A stretch of DNA of 64,000 nucleotides from an uncultured Lachnospiraceae bacterium (GCA_947626945.1 CANQUC010000002.1:62001-126000); one strand, 5' to 3'; counted from the stretch's first letter, positions 7,852 through 17,074 are shown. Numbers and translations: made by a program. The notes: generated by a model from the letters alone, not told the origin.

Positions 7852-9519
7852 TTACTCTACAGAAACAATATAATAATAGATCGGCTGACCGCCGTACTGC
7901 AGCTCCATATCGCAGTCGGGGAACTGTTCCTCCACTTTGGCCGCGAATTCCTCCGCTTTTTCGGCGTCCACGTCATCTCCGTACAACAGGCTGATCAGAC
8001 CGGTCTCCTCATCCACAAGCTTTTTCAGCATCTCCATGGTGGTTTCCTCAATATCCTGGCCCACTGCGAGGATTCCGTCGTCGCCAATGCCCATAATATC
8101 TTCCTTGGTGATCTCAAAGCCGTCTACACTGGTATCCCGCACCGCGTAGGTAACCTGTCCGGTCTTCACATCGGCAATCTCTTCCAGAATGGCTTTTTCA
8201 TTTTCCTCCGGCTCCGCGTCGGGAGAAAACGCCACCATGGCGGCAATGCCCTGAGGCACTGTCTTTGTGCCGATCACAATGATATTTTTGTCCTCCACCA
8301 GATCCCGGGCCTGATTGGCTGCCAGAATGATGTTTTTGTTGTTGGGCAAAATGAAAATGGTGTCCGCGTTGACCTGGTCAATGGCGTTTAACAGATCCTC
8401 CGTACTGGGATTCATAGTCTGACCGCCCTCGATCAGATGATCCACGCCCAGCTCGCGGAAGATCTCATTCAGGCCGTCGCCGATGGATACCGCCACAAAG
8501 CCGTATTTTTTGCGCTCCTGGCCGCTTTCATCGGAAACTGCCTCTTCGTCTTTAAGCCCGTCATTTTCCCCCTTCTGGAACAGCAGCTCCTGATGCTCCT
8601 CGCGCATGTTGTCGATCTTCATGGAAGTGAGGGATCCGTAGCTGAGGCCTTTCTGGATGGCGTTGCCCGGCTGGTTCGTATGCACATGAACCTTTACGAT
8701 ATCGTCCATGGAAACGCAGACGATGGAGTCGCCGATGGATTCCAGATAGGCTTTGAACCGCTGTTCCTCAGCAGGCCCGAATTCCTTTTCCAGCATAATG
8801 ATAAATTCGGTGCAGTAACCAAATTTGATATCCGCGTCTGCCAGGTTTGCCGGTCTGTTTTCCCTGGGACGGGAAACAGAGGGTTCAACGGAAAGATCCA
8901 ATTCCTTTCCCAGAAGGCCGTCAAGGGCGCCCTTCATCACCTGCATCAGGCCCTGTCCGCCGGAATCCACCACTCCGGCCTCTTTCAGCACCGGCAGCAT
9001 ATCCGGGGTCTGGGCCAGAACCTGATCGCCGTACGCGATCACCTCATTCATAAACAGCTCCAGATCATCGCAGTCGGCCAGCTCCGCCGCCTTTTGGGAA
9101 AGACCTCTGGCAACAGTCAGGATGGTCCCCTCCTTTGGCTTCATGACGGCCTTATACGCGGTCTCCACCGCTTTTTCCGCCGCCTGTGCTAGCACGCCGC
9201 AGGTCAGCTGTTCACACCCGCTGATCACTTTTGTAAAGCCTCTGAAAAGCTGAGACAGGATTACGCCGGAATTTCCTCTGGCGCCGCGAAGGGAACCTGT
9301 GGAAATGGCTTTTGCCAGAGCGGGCAGCGTCACGTTCTGCAGCGCGGTAACTTCCCGGACCGCCGACATGATCGTCAGAGTCATATTGGTGCCGGTGTCT
9401 CCGTCCGGCACGGGAAACACATTCAGTTCATTGATCCATTCTTTTTTTGCATCAAGATTTGCAGCGCCTGCCAGAAACATTTTGGACAATGTTTCTGCGT
9501 TGATCGTCGTAATAGCCAC
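7852..9519 (-). CDS. fakA: Fatty acid kinase catalytic subunit FakA (YloV/DAK2 family)
   Basis: Phosphorylates fatty acids presented by a FakB (DegV-family) protein to give acyl-phosphate for phospholipid synthesis. It is 555 residues. The N-terminal DAK2 domain shows the Mg-ATP site FPVPDGDTGTNM (about residues 33-44) and LRGARGNSGVILSQLFRGF (about 74-92). A middle domain and a C-terminal DegV-like EDD fold region complete the family architecture. The start is GTG at 9519 behind AAGGAGGAT. It lies 16 bases downstream of asp23, the conserved yloU-yloV pairing. A DegV protein encoded at 49275-50111 is a candidate FakB partner. Confidence 0.93.
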   Translation of the reverse strand: MAITTINAETLSKMFLAGAANLDAKKEWINELNVFPVPDGDTGTNMTLTIMSAVREVTALQNVTLPALAKAISTGSLRGARGNSGVILSQLFRGFTKVISGCEQLTCGVLAQAAEKAVETAYKAVMKPKEGTILTVARGLSQKAAELADCDDLELFMNEVIAYGDQVLAQTPDMLPVLKEAGVVDSGGQGLMQVMKGALDGLLGKELDLSVEPSVSRPRENRPANLADADIKFGYCTEFIIMLEKEFGPAEEQRFKAYLESIGDSIVCVSMDDIVKVHVHTNQPGNAIQKGLSYGSLTSMKIDNMREEHQELLFQKGENDGLKDEEAVSDESGQERKKYGFVAVSIGDGLNEIFRELGVDHLIEGGQTMNPSTEDLLNAIDQVNADTIFILPNNKNIILAANQARDLVEDKNIIVIGTKTVPQGIAAMVAFSPDAEPEENEKAILEEIADVKTGQVTYAVRDTSVDGFEITKEDIMGIGDDGILAVGQDIEETTMEMLKKLVDEETGLISLLYGDDVDAEKAEEFAAKVEEQFPDCDMELQYGGQPIYYYIVSVE

Positions 9520-9535
9520 AACCTTATCCTCCTTG

Positions 9536-9892
9536 TTAATCGATGACGCGAACGCCTTCTACATAAATATTGATCTGACCGATCTCCATACCGGTAAACG
9601 CCTGCATCTTATACTTCACACTGCTGATCAGATTTTCCATCACAGTGGGGATGTTGACGCCGTAGGAAACGATCACATGATAATCAAGGAACAGCCGGTT
9701 GTCTTTCACTTCCACGTTGATGCCCTTTGTCCAGGAATCTCTCCGCAGAAGCTTTACTACGCCGTCTGCCACATTCACCCATGCCATTCCCACAATGCCG
9801 AAGCACTCTACCGCCACGCTTCCGGCATAAGTTGCGATCACTTTGGGGTCAATATATATCTCACCTAAATCGGTACGAAAATTTCCTTTCAT
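9536..9892 (-). CDS. Asp23/Gls24 family protein (YloU-like)
   Basis: Small cytoplasmic protein of the Asp23/Gls24 (alkaline shock) family, 118 residues. Members help envelope homeostasis, and the YloU subgroup is almost always encoded just before FakA, as here. Visible signatures are IYIDPKVIATYAGSVAVECFGIVGMA near the N-terminus and VKYKMQAFTGMEIGQINIYVEGV near the C-terminus. The start is placed at the ATG at 9892, because GGAGGG lies 7-8 bases upstream of it; another ATG at 9907 lies before that site. It is divergent from rpmB, with a possible TATAAT for this gene near 9940. Confidence 0.9.
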   Translation of the reverse strand: MKGNFRTDLGEIYIDPKVIATYAGSVAVECFGIVGMAWVNVADGVVKLLRRDSWTKGINVEVKDNRLFLDYHVIVSYGVNIPTVMENLISSVKYKMQAFTGMEIGQINIYVEGVRVID

Positions 9893-10009
9893 TAGACTTC
9901 CCTCCATTGATCTGAATTTTACAATACAGAATCATTATAACCTTATTCTGGCAAAAAAGAAAGACTTTTTCTCATTTCCTATAAATTTTACGATTTTTTC
10001 ATATTTTGC

Positions 10010-10038
10010 TTGCATTCACAGTTCTTTTCTGTTAAAAT
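10010..10038 (+). promoter_or_regulatory. rpmB promoter
   Basis: TTGCAT (10010-10015) and TAAAAT (10033-10038) with a 17-base spacer. The leader is about 55 bases and holds no obvious structured element. Confidence 0.6.
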
Positions 10039-10101
10039 AACATCCGTTATGAGCGGATTCGTTCTGACATTCACTCAAGTCTGTATTTGGGAGGTGCAAT
10101 G

Positions 10102-10287
10102 ATGGCAAGATGTGCAATTTGCGACAAAAGCGCTCATTTTGGTAACGCTGTGAGCCATTCACATAGACGTTCCAACAAAATCTGGAAAGCAAACGTAAAG
10201 TCCGTTCGCGTTAAAGTCAACGGCGGCGCAAAAAAAATGTACGTTTGTACTTCCTGCTTACGTTCCGGCAAGGTTGAACGGGCATAA
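10102..10287 (+). CDS. rpmB: 50S ribosomal protein L28
   Basis: Large-subunit ribosomal protein of 61 residues, normal for the family. It begins MARCAICDKSAHFGNAVSHS and carries the zinc-binding version with two Cys pairs (CAIC near the start, CTSC near the end). Cells often also carry a zinc-free paralog for zinc starvation, which is not in this window. Two adjacent ATG codons occur; the second (10102) has ideal spacing to GGAGG and gives the conserved N-terminus. It is monocistronic, with its own promoter and a strong terminator. Confidence 0.97.
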   Translation: MARCAICDKSAHFGNAVSHSHRRSNKIWKANVKSVRVKVNGGAKKMYVCTSCLRSGKVERA

Positions 10288-10306
10288 CATAATACCAAAT
10301 AAACAG

Positions 10307-10357
10307 CGGCTGTCTCAGGGCAAACAAAAAATGTTGTTCTGAGACAGCCGTTTTTTT
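10307..10357 (+). terminator. rpmB terminator
   Basis: Twelve-base stem CGGCTGTCTCAG / CTGAGACAGCCG (10307-10350) followed by seven Ts. It carries the same TGTCTCA core as other hairpins in the window. Confidence 0.9.
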
Positions 10358-11654
10358 ACTCCTTTTTCTGCCCGGCCAAATAATCAATAAACTGCTGAGC
10401 CGTTCGCCCGGAAAGACCTCCATGGCTCAGTTCCCATTGATTGGCCTCCAGATACAGCTGTTCTTCGGGTATGGAAAGGCCGCTGCGCTCCGCCAGCACC
10501 TTTACCATGTTCTGAAATTCCTTTTTGCCCGGAGACACAAAGAAAATGGAGACGCCAAACCTTGCGGCAAGGGAAAGCTTTTCCTGTACCGTATCGGAAG
10601 GATGCAGGGCGTCCCTGCGCCCCTCTTTGTCCCGGAAGCTTTCACTGATCAGATGCCGCCGGTTGGAGGTGGCGTAGATCAGCACGTTGTCCGGCTTTTT
10701 CTCCAGTCCTCCCTCAATGACAGCCTTTAAATACTTGTATTCGATCTCAAAATCCTCAAAGGACAGATCGTCCATGTAAATGATGAATTTATAGTTTCGG
10801 TTCTTGATCTGGGCGATCACCTTGGGCAGATCCTGAAACTGATGCTTGTATACTTCAATCATCCGGAGCCCTTTGTGATAATACTCGTTTAACAAAGCCT
10901 TGACACTGCTGGACTTGCCGGTGCCCGCGTCTCCAAACAGCAGGCAGTTGTTGGCCCGTCTTCCGCTGACAAAGGCATCCGTATTGTCGCGCAGCTTCTT
11001 TTTCTGCAGCTCATATCCCACCAGATCACTGAAGTGAATGTGGCTTACGTTGGTGATCGGCAGAATCTCCACCTCTCCGTGGCTGTTTCTCACGCAAAAG
11101 GCTTTGTGAAGGCCAAATTTGCCTACGCCGAAATCCTTGTAGAACCGGACGATCTCCTGATGAAATTCCTGTACGCTGCCGGTACGGGCAAGATGCAGCG
11201 CCAGTTCATCGATCCGGTCCCGGATCCGTTTGTTAAACAGCTTTCTTTCCGATTTTGCGTTTTGAAAATCAAACAGCAGAGAAATACAGTCTGTTTCCAG
11301 CGTATCCTCCAAAGACCGCAGATCAAAATCAAACAGTTCCTTGAAAATGGCAAAATCCCGGTCCGCCGCGGCGTTGATACTGCCCTGGATCTGCCCGACA
11401 ATCTCGCAGGCAGTGCTGAAAGCGTTTTCATGGTTTGCCAGCAGGTAAGTCAGAAAACAATGCCATACGTTGCCCTCAAAGCCATGACAGGCCGTCAGCT
11501 CTAAAAGACGGTTCACACAGGAATAAAGCAGCGTAGCCAGCGATTCTTTCTCCTGATGGGCGTCGTTATAATGATTGATCAGAAAGCACATATCGTCAAA
11601 CAGCTGCTGTTCGTGAAATCCCTTGTACAACAACAAACGGTTTACCTGTATCAT
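10356..11654 (-). CDS. AAA-type ATP-binding protein, DUF815 family
   Basis: Protein of 432 residues belonging to the DUF815 group of P-loop ATPases, function unknown. The C-terminal half holds a Walker A (FGDAGTGKSS, about residue 245) and Walker B (FIIYMDDLSFED), a sensor-like YATSNRRHLI, and an arginine-containing segment LAARFGVSIFF. The N-terminal half is helical with no recognised catalytic motif. The start ATG follows GAGGTGATGAGAG. It is the last gene of the fol-pheA cluster, 12 bases after pheA, so it is probably cotranscribed. I would not assign a role beyond ATP-dependent remodelling of an unknown partner. Confidence 0.85.
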   Translation of the reverse strand: MIQVNRLLLYKGFHEQQLFDDMCFLINHYNDAHQEKESLATLLYSCVNRLLELTACHGFEGNVWHCFLTYLLANHENAFSTACEIVGQIQGSINAAADRDFAIFKELFDFDLRSLEDTLETDCISLLFDFQNAKSERKLFNKRIRDRIDELALHLARTGSVQEFHQEIVRFYKDFGVGKFGLHKAFCVRNSHGEVEILPITNVSHIHFSDLVGYELQKKKLRDNTDAFVSGRRANNCLLFGDAGTGKSSSVKALLNEYYHKGLRMIEVYKHQFQDLPKVIAQIKNRNYKFIIYMDDLSFEDFEIEYKYLKAVIEGGLEKKPDNVLIYATSNRRHLISESFRDKEGRRDALHPSDTVQEKLSLAARFGVSIFFVSPGKKEFQNMVKVLAERSGLSIPEEQLYLEANQWELSHGGLSGRTAQQFIDYLAGQKKE

Positions 11655-11666
11655 CTCTCATCACCT

Positions 11667-12794
11667 CTAATAGTTTCCCAGAATCCGCAGATTGATGGCC
11701 TCCGCCTCAATCCCCCTGATGGCGTTCTTTACGCCGTCGTCGTTCAGATTGCCGTCAAAATCCACAAAGATCCGGTATTCCCAGTTTTTATCCTCAATGG
11801 GTCTGGATTCGATTTTCGTCATATTCAGGTCGTTGTAAATAAAATTAGACAAAATATTATAAAGGCTTCCCTTTTCATGGGGCACCTCAAAACAGATGCT
11901 GACTTTTTTCGCGTCTTTCGCGAACATTTTCTGATTGGTGACAATGATAAAGCGGGTGTAATTTTTATTTTTCACAATGGACTGGGCAAGAACCTTCAGC
12001 CCGTAAAGCTCCGCGGCCTGCTGGCCGGCAATGGCCGCCTGGGTAGGATCCTGATCCTTCCGCACCTTTTTTGCCGCCGTGGCGGTGTTATCCATCTCCA
12101 CCCGCTCCCATTCCGGATGGCTTTCCAGAAACCGGGTCGCCTGCAGCAGTCCCTGCTGATGAGAATAAACGGTTTTGATCTGATCCAGGCTGCTGTCCGG
12201 AGTGCCCAACAGCACATGATTGACAGAAATCACCTGCTCTCCTACGATATAATTTTCAAACTCCGCCAGCAGATCATAAATGTCCGATACGATGCCCGCC
12301 GTGCTGTTTTCAATGGGCAGCACCGCAAAATCCGCCGTGCCTTCATGGATGGCTACCATGGCGTCCTCCCATGTTTCCACATGAAAAGAACGAACCTCTT
12401 CCCCAAAATATTTCTGCATGGCTTTCTGGCTGTAGGCGCCTTCCACACCCTGGAACACCACACGCACTTTTTCCCGGTCAATATTGTCCACTGCCACAAA
12501 GGGAAGTCTTCCCGTAACCCCCTCCTTTGCCAGCAGGTGATACTGCAGTTTCCGGCTGATTGCCATGATCTGCCGGAACAGCTCTTCCACTCCGTGCCGG
12601 TTGAAGTCATTGGACGCCCTGTCTCTCAAAGCATGGATCTTCTGATCCTCTCTTTTTTTGTCCATGACTTTCTTTCCGCTGCGGATCTTATATTCCGCCA
12701 CCTGTCCGCAAAGCTCCATACGCTTTTCAAACAGATCCAGGATCTGATTGTCCACCTGGTCGATCTTCTGTCTGATCATATCCAAATTGTCCAT
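11667..12794 (-). CDS. pheA: Bifunctional chorismate mutase / prephenate dehydratase (P-protein)
   Basis: Makes phenylpyruvate from chorismate via prephenate. It is 375 residues. The N-terminal AroQ chorismate mutase (about 1-85) includes IRQKIDQVDNQILDLFEKRMEL. The prephenate dehydratase domain (about 108-285) opens with VVFQGVEGAYSQKAM and contains the catalytic Thr-Arg-Phe as KNYTRFIIV. A C-terminal ACT domain for phenylalanine feedback (about 295-375) includes VPHEKGSLYNILSNF and the ESRP motif. The start ATG follows CGGAGG. It follows folBK by 21 bases. Chorismate is also the source of the p-aminobenzoate used by FolP, a possible reason for the grouping. Confidence 0.95.
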   Translation of the reverse strand: MDNLDMIRQKIDQVDNQILDLFEKRMELCGQVAEYKIRSGKKVMDKKREDQKIHALRDRASNDFNRHGVEELFRQIMAISRKLQYHLLAKEGVTGRLPFVAVDNIDREKVRVVFQGVEGAYSQKAMQKYFGEEVRSFHVETWEDAMVAIHEGTADFAVLPIENSTAGIVSDIYDLLAEFENYIVGEQVISVNHVLLGTPDSSLDQIKTVYSHQQGLLQATRFLESHPEWERVEMDNTATAAKKVRKDQDPTQAAIAGQQAAELYGLKVLAQSIVKNKNYTRFIIVTNQKMFAKDAKKVSICFEVPHEKGSLYNILSNFIYNDLNMTKIESRPIEDKNWEYRIFVDFDGNLNDDGVKNAIRGIEAEAINLRILGNY

Positions 12795-12815
12795 AAGTTC
12801 CTCCGTCTAAACACA

Positions 12816-13697
12816 TTATGCTTTTTCAGAAGTTTCCTCCCGGGTATCTGAAACATCGGCTTTTTCTTTTAATTTTTGCTGCAGTTCCTCATAGAGCTCT
12901 TTCATGGTCTTGTGAAACAAAGGATGCCGTCTCCATGCGGCGATCTGGGTCATAGGCGCCAGAACAAATTCCCGGTTGTGCATATCCATATGAGGAATGG
13001 TCAGCCTTTTGGAATCGATGACCAGATCGTCATAAAGAAGAATGTCCAGATCCAGCGTTCTTGGCCCCCAGTGGATTTTTCTTTCCCGTCCCGCCTGCTG
13101 TTCGATGTCCTGAAGCACCTCCAGAAGCTTGTCCGGAGAATATACCGTGCGAAGCTCCATGCAGCCGTTTAAAAAATCCTCCTGTTCCACGCCGCCGTAA
13201 GGCTTTGTTTCTATCCAGTCCGTGACCTGGATCACCTGGCAGTTCCTGTCCGCTTCCAGAGTGGCCACCGCGTCTTCCAGATACATCATTCGGTCTCCGA
13301 TATTGGAGCCAAGAGAGATATAGGCCCTGTGCCAGCCCCGGCTGATCTTTACGGATACATAATCCAGAGGAAGCGCAATGGGCGCCCAGGGCTTTTTGAT
13401 TTCCAGATCAATGGCCTCCAGCCCCTCTGTCTCAATGAGCAGATGTCTGGCCAGATGTTCCGCGGCGGCCTCGATCAGCTGGAAGGTATTTTCCCGCATA
13501 AAATCCCTGATCACATAACAGATGTCCCCGTAATGGATCGTATTGACCAGACTGTCTTCCTCTCCCGCTTTTCTTGTATCTGTATACAAGGTGGCGGAGA
13601 CAAGGAATTTCTGTCCCAGCACGTTTTCCTCCTCCAGCACCCCGTGGTTGCCAAACACCTGCAGGTCTCTGATCTCAATCCTGTCCAGTTTTTTCAT
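12816..13697 (-). CDS. folBK: Dihydroneopterin aldolase / HPPK fusion
   Basis: Fused folate-pathway enzyme of 293 residues. FolB (about 1-118) cleaves dihydroneopterin to hydroxymethyl-dihydropterin; FolK (about 122-285) pyrophosphorylates the product. FolB features are IRDLQVFGNHGVLEEENVLGQ and the C-terminal VSVKISRGW. HPPK features are AYISLGSNIGDRMMYLEDAV and WGPRTLDLDILLYDD. The start is the ATG at 13697 behind AGGTGAGG; this sits 7 bases downstream of the folP stop, and a start further upstream would overlap folP. FolB-FolK fusion is common in Firmicutes and hands the intermediate directly from one domain to the next. Confidence 0.95.
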   Translation of the reverse strand: MKKLDRIEIRDLQVFGNHGVLEEENVLGQKFLVSATLYTDTRKAGEEDSLVNTIHYGDICYVIRDFMRENTFQLIEAAAEHLARHLLIETEGLEAIDLEIKKPWAPIALPLDYVSVKISRGWHRAYISLGSNIGDRMMYLEDAVATLEADRNCQVIQVTDWIETKPYGGVEQEDFLNGCMELRTVYSPDKLLEVLQDIEQQAGRERKIHWGPRTLDLDILLYDDLVIDSKRLTIPHMDMHNREFVLAPMTQIAAWRRHPLFHKTMKELYEELQQKLKEKADVSDTREETSEKA

Positions 13698-13704
13698 CTG
13701 CACC

Positions 13705-14535
13705 TCACCTTTCTTCCCCCTGGTCTGCGTTTTCATACAAGATCGCTTCCGTCATGGCAATGGCCCGTTTATTTTCCATTACCTCATGCACCCGCACAAA
13801 ACTGCATCCGTTCGTAACTCCATAGACCGTTGCCGCCAGAGTTCCCTCCAGCCTCTGCTCCACAGGCACGTCCAGAGTCTGTCCGATCACGGATTTTCTG
13901 GATACGCCCAGAAGAACCGGATAGCCCAGTTCTCTAATCCGGCGGATCTCTCGAAGCACCAGCAGATTCTGGTCGTATGTCTTGCCAAATCCCACGCCGG
14001 GATCCAGTATGATCCGATCTGCAGGCACTCCGGCCTTTCTCGCCTCTGAAACAATGTGCTTCAGGTCCTCCAGAACCTCTTCCATAAAATTGCCGTAGCG
14101 CGCCTGGGCGCGGTTATGGGTAAGACAGCAGGGAACCTGGTGATCCGCCGCGACCTTTGCCATCCGCGGATCATACTGAAATCCCCAGATATCATTCAGC
14201 ATATCCGCCCCCGCTTCCAGCGCCGCTTCCGCCACCTGGCTTCTGTAAGTATCTACGGAGATTACCGGATCCAGTTCTTTCCGGATCCGTTCAATGACCG
14301 GCACGATCCGCCGGATCTCCTCCTCCAAGGGAATCTGCCGGTAACCGGGCCGGGTGGATTCCCCGCCGATATCAATCAGGTCAGCCCCTTCCGCAATCAT
14401 TGCTTCCGCCCTTTTCAGCGCCTGATCACATTGAAAAAATCTGCCGCCGTCAGAAAAGGAATCCGGCGTGATGTTTAAAATTCCCATCACATAAGTACGA
14501 TGCCGCAGATCAAATTCTTTTTTTCCGATCTTCAT
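13705..14535 (-). CDS. folP: Dihydropteroate synthase
   Basis: Condenses hydroxymethyl-dihydropterin pyrophosphate with p-aminobenzoate; this is the sulfonamide target. It is 276 residues, normal length. Signature segments are MGILNITPDSFSDGG (about 15-29), GADLIDIGGESTRPGY, DPGVGFGKTYDQN and GVSRKSVIG. The ATG at 14535 follows GGAGAAAAC. It is in the fol operon between the HD hydrolase and folBK. No insertion of the kind linked to sulfonamide resistance is apparent in the STRP or SRKS loops. Confidence 0.97.
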   Translation of the reverse strand: MKIGKKEFDLRHRTYVMGILNITPDSFSDGGRFFQCDQALKRAEAMIAEGADLIDIGGESTRPGYRQIPLEEEIRRIVPVIERIRKELDPVISVDTYRSQVAEAALEAGADMLNDIWGFQYDPRMAKVAADHQVPCCLTHNRAQARYGNFMEEVLEDLKHIVSEARKAGVPADRIILDPGVGFGKTYDQNLLVLREIRRIRELGYPVLLGVSRKSVIGQTLDVPVEQRLEGTLAATVYGVTNGCSFVRVHEVMENKRAIAMTEAILYENADQGEER

Positions 14536-14606
14536 GTTTTCTCCATTTCAAACCGTCAGCGTGCCATCTTCCTGTTCCTCTTGGCGTCCCGCCCCGGGAC
14601 GGTCAT

Positions 14607-15095
14607 TTAATCCCGGATCTGAAGATTTTTCTTTTGAGGATCCCAGCTGCAGTCCTCCCTTGCGGGACAGCAGAAACAGTTTCTGGACGCCTTATCCGCC
14701 AGATAAAAAACAGACTCCGCCAGATGTTCCCCCTCCGGTGTTTCCGGCCCTTTTCTGTGAGAACGGATCAGCCGGCAGATCCAGTCTGTTTCCTCCCGGG
14801 AAAAGCCCTCCCGCAAAAGAATCTCTTCCCCATACCGGGCCGATGCCTCCTCATGGGGGATCTGACGCAGATACTGATCGCTTTTTCCAATGTCATGGAG
14901 AAGCGCGGCGGCGTAGATCCGCTCTTTTTCCACATTCAGACCCTGTTCCAGGCATTTGATCCAGGCGATCCTGGCCACCGCAAGGAAATGCGCCTCGTCA
15001 TGGCGGCAGAAGATCCGTCCGTCCTCCAGTTCCTTTAACCGGTTTAACAGCCGCTGATAAGTGTCGTTTTCATAGATCCGATGCAGCCTGTCCAT
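14607..15095 (-). CDS. HD-domain phosphohydrolase in the folate operon
   Basis: Small HD-superfamily metal-dependent phosphohydrolase of 162 residues. The metal-binding pattern is visible as H in RHDEAHF (about 35-40), the HD doublet in YAAALLHDIGKS, and a later H in LIRSHRKG, with an Asp in YLADKASRN. The C-terminus has a Cys cluster (CFCCPAREDC) that could bind metal. The start ATG at 15095 has GGGG 7 bases upstream; an adjacent TTG two codons before is too close. It lies between folE and folP, exactly where the dihydroneopterin triphosphate phosphatase step falls. That role is inference from position; the alternative is an unrelated nucleotidase. Confidence 0.85.
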   Translation of the reverse strand: MDRLHRIYENDTYQRLLNRLKELEDGRIFCRHDEAHFLAVARIAWIKCLEQGLNVEKERIYAAALLHDIGKSDQYLRQIPHEEASARYGEEILLREGFSREETDWICRLIRSHRKGPETPEGEHLAESVFYLADKASRNCFCCPAREDCSWDPQKKNLQIRD

Positions 15096-15116
15096 TTTCA
15101 AGCCCCTTTCAGCCTG

Positions 15117-15707
15117 TCACTTGCCGATCATTTTGAAAAAAGTATCGCAGGCTGCCTGATCCTCCCGAAACACGCCGCGCTTCACACAGGTCACAGTCTG
15201 TGTGCCGGCTTTTTTTATGCCCCGCATGGACATACACATATGCTCTGCCTCCAGCACCACCATCACCCCTTTGGGCTGCAGATGCTTCATGATGGCGTCG
15301 GCGGTCTGGGCGGTCAGCTGCTCCTGAATCTGAGGACGCCTTGCAAATACCTCCAGCACCCTGGGCAGCTTGCTGAGCCCTACTACTTGTCCGTCGGGAA
15401 TATAGGCGATATGAGCCTTTCCAAAAAAAGGCAGCAGATGATGCTCACAGACGGAATAAAATGGAATGTCCTTTTCCAGAATCATCTCATTGTCCGATGC
15501 GGCGAACCGTTTGCCAAGATGCTTTTCAATCTCCGCCTCCGGGCCGGAAACCTCCCCCTGCTTCTGCAGAAGATCCAGGCCATAAAACAGTTCCCCGCAC
15601 ATGCGCGCCACCCGGTCCGGCGTCTCTGCCAGTCCCTCTCTGGAGGGATCTTCTCCGATCCCCTCCAAAAACAGCAGTACCGCCTCTCTGATTTTTTCCT
15701 GATCCAT
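15117..15707 (-). CDS. folE: GTP cyclohydrolase I
   Basis: First folate-pathway step, GTP to 7,8-dihydroneopterin triphosphate and formate. It is 196-197 residues, normal length. Zinc and active-site motifs are [20 protein letters not shown] (Cys and His ligands) and [14 protein letters not shown] (second Cys). The N-terminus [18 protein letters not shown] is typical of FolE1. Two adjacent ATG codons occur; the downstream one (15707) is better spaced from GGTGAGG. It is 42 bases downstream of folC and 21 bases upstream of the HD gene. Confidence 0.96.
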   Translation of the reverse strand: MDQEKIREAVLLFLEGIGEDPSREGLAETPDRVARMCGELFYGLDLLQKQGEVSGPEAEIEKHLGKRFAASDNEMILEKDIPFYSVCEHHLLPFFGKAHIAYIPDGQVVGLSKLPRVLEVFARRPQIQEQLTAQTADAIMKHLQPKGVMVVLEAEHMCMSMRGIKKAGTQTVTCVKRGVFREDQAACDTFFKMIGK

Positions 15708-15749
15708 CATATCCTCACCTGTTTCAGATAATTTCTCATTTTTGTATTT

Positions 15750-16988
15750 TCAAACCTGTTTCAGATTTTCATATGCTTTTTCGGCCTCTGCCAGATAGGA
15801 AAGGGAGCCAAAGATCAGCACGATTCCTTCTGTTCCGGCGCGGCTTACCGCTTTTTCCACTGCCTCCGCCACACAATGACAGGCACAGACCTGATGGCAG
15901 TAACGGGCCGCCGTCTTTGCAAGCTGGCCGGCGGGCAGGCCTCTGCTTCCCGGAGGAGTCACGGTATGCACCGATGCCATCAGCTCCGCCATTTCCCGGC
16001 ACATCACATCGGTCTCCTTGTCCCGGAAAATCCCAATCACCATATGGATCTTTTGAAATCCGTACAGCGAGATCATGGCCTCTTTCAGACGCCGAACGCC
16101 GTCCCTGTTGTGCGCGCCGTCCATCCAGACATCCGGGCGGCTGCCAAGCTTTTGCATTCTGCCCCTCCAGACAACCTGCTCAAAACCCTCCCGGATTGCC
16201 TGCCCGTCAATGGAAAACCCAAGTGTTTGCAGGCATCTGACACTTTCCAGGGCAATGGCGGCGTTTTCCAGCTGAAAGGGCCCGGCCAGCCCCGGAGAAA
16301 TCTCTGACAGGCCTTTTAAATCCGCCAGGATCAGCTTTGCCCCCGCCTCCGTACAGCAATCCCGCAGCACCTGTTCTGCCCGGGGATCCTGAAACCCGGT
16401 AACGGCCACGCCTCCCGGCTTTATAATGCCCGCTTTCTGTTTTGCGATCTCTTCCAGCCGGTCTCCCAGAAAGGACATATGATCCATGGAGATGGATGTG
16501 ATCACAGAAAGGACGGTGCGATCCGTTACGTTGGTGGCGTCCAGAGCGCCTCCCATGCCGGCCTCCACTACCGCCAGCGCGGCATGAGCTTTTGAAAAAT
16601 AAAGATAGGCAAGGGCCGTTTCCATTTCAAAGGCGGTGGGATGCAAAAGGCCCTCTTTCGCCATCTGCTCCGCCTTTTGGGCAACCGGCTCCATACAGTC
16701 CCCATAGTCTTTTTCCGAGATCATGGTTCCCTCAAAAGAGATGGTTTCCCGCTCACAAAATACTGCCGGGGAGCAAAAACGGCCAAAGGCAATTCCGGCC
16801 TTTTGAAGCGCTGAACACAAAAACGCGCCTACCGAGCCTTTTCCGTTTGTACCCGCGATCTGGATCACCGGAAAATCATTCTGAGGATTGCCCAGCCTTG
16901 CCAAAAGCTCCCGGACACTGTCAAGTCCCGGTCTGCTTCCGTAACATTCCGCTTTTTTCATATATGCCCGCGCTTCCCGGTAATCCAC
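15750..16988 (-). CDS. folC: Bifunctional dihydrofolate synthase / folylpolyglutamate synthase
   Basis: Adds glutamate to dihydropteroate and extends the polyglutamate tail of folates. It is 412 residues of Mur-ligase fold. The P-loop is IAGTNGKGSVGAFL (about 44-57); further motifs are GMGGALDATNVT, ITSISMDHMSFLG and, in the C-terminal domain, DGAHNRDGV. The start is GTG at 16988 after a G-rich site (GGGGCGG). It is the first gene of the fol operon, with a good promoter 42-70 bases upstream. The pathway set here is folC, folE, folP and folBK; dihydrofolate reductase is not in this window. Confidence 0.94.
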   Translation of the reverse strand: MDYREARAYMKKAECYGSRPGLDSVRELLARLGNPQNDFPVIQIAGTNGKGSVGAFLCSALQKAGIAFGRFCSPAVFCERETISFEGTMISEKDYGDCMEPVAQKAEQMAKEGLLHPTAFEMETALAYLYFSKAHAALAVVEAGMGGALDATNVTDRTVLSVITSISMDHMSFLGDRLEEIAKQKAGIIKPGGVAVTGFQDPRAEQVLRDCCTEAGAKLILADLKGLSEISPGLAGPFQLENAAIALESVRCLQTLGFSIDGQAIREGFEQVVWRGRMQKLGSRPDVWMDGAHNRDGVRRLKEAMISLYGFQKIHMVIGIFRDKETDVMCREMAELMASVHTVTPPGSRGLPAGQLAKTAARYCHQVCACHCVAEAVEKAVSRAGTEGIVLIFGSLSYLAEAEKAYENLKQV

Positions 16989-17029
16989 TTTTGCCGCCCC
17001 TGCCTTTGCGATATCGTCTGACTTTCTAA

Positions 17030-17058
17030 ATTATAGTATAATACGCCCCATATTTCAA
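17030..17058 (-). promoter_or_regulatory. Promoter of the fol-pheA operon
   Basis: Minus-strand TTGAAA (17053-17058) and TATAAT (17030-17035) separated by 17 bases, about 42 bases before folC. All following genes to 10356 are closely spaced on the same strand. Confidence 0.75.
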
Positions 17059-17074
17059 CAAGATTTTAGGCCTT

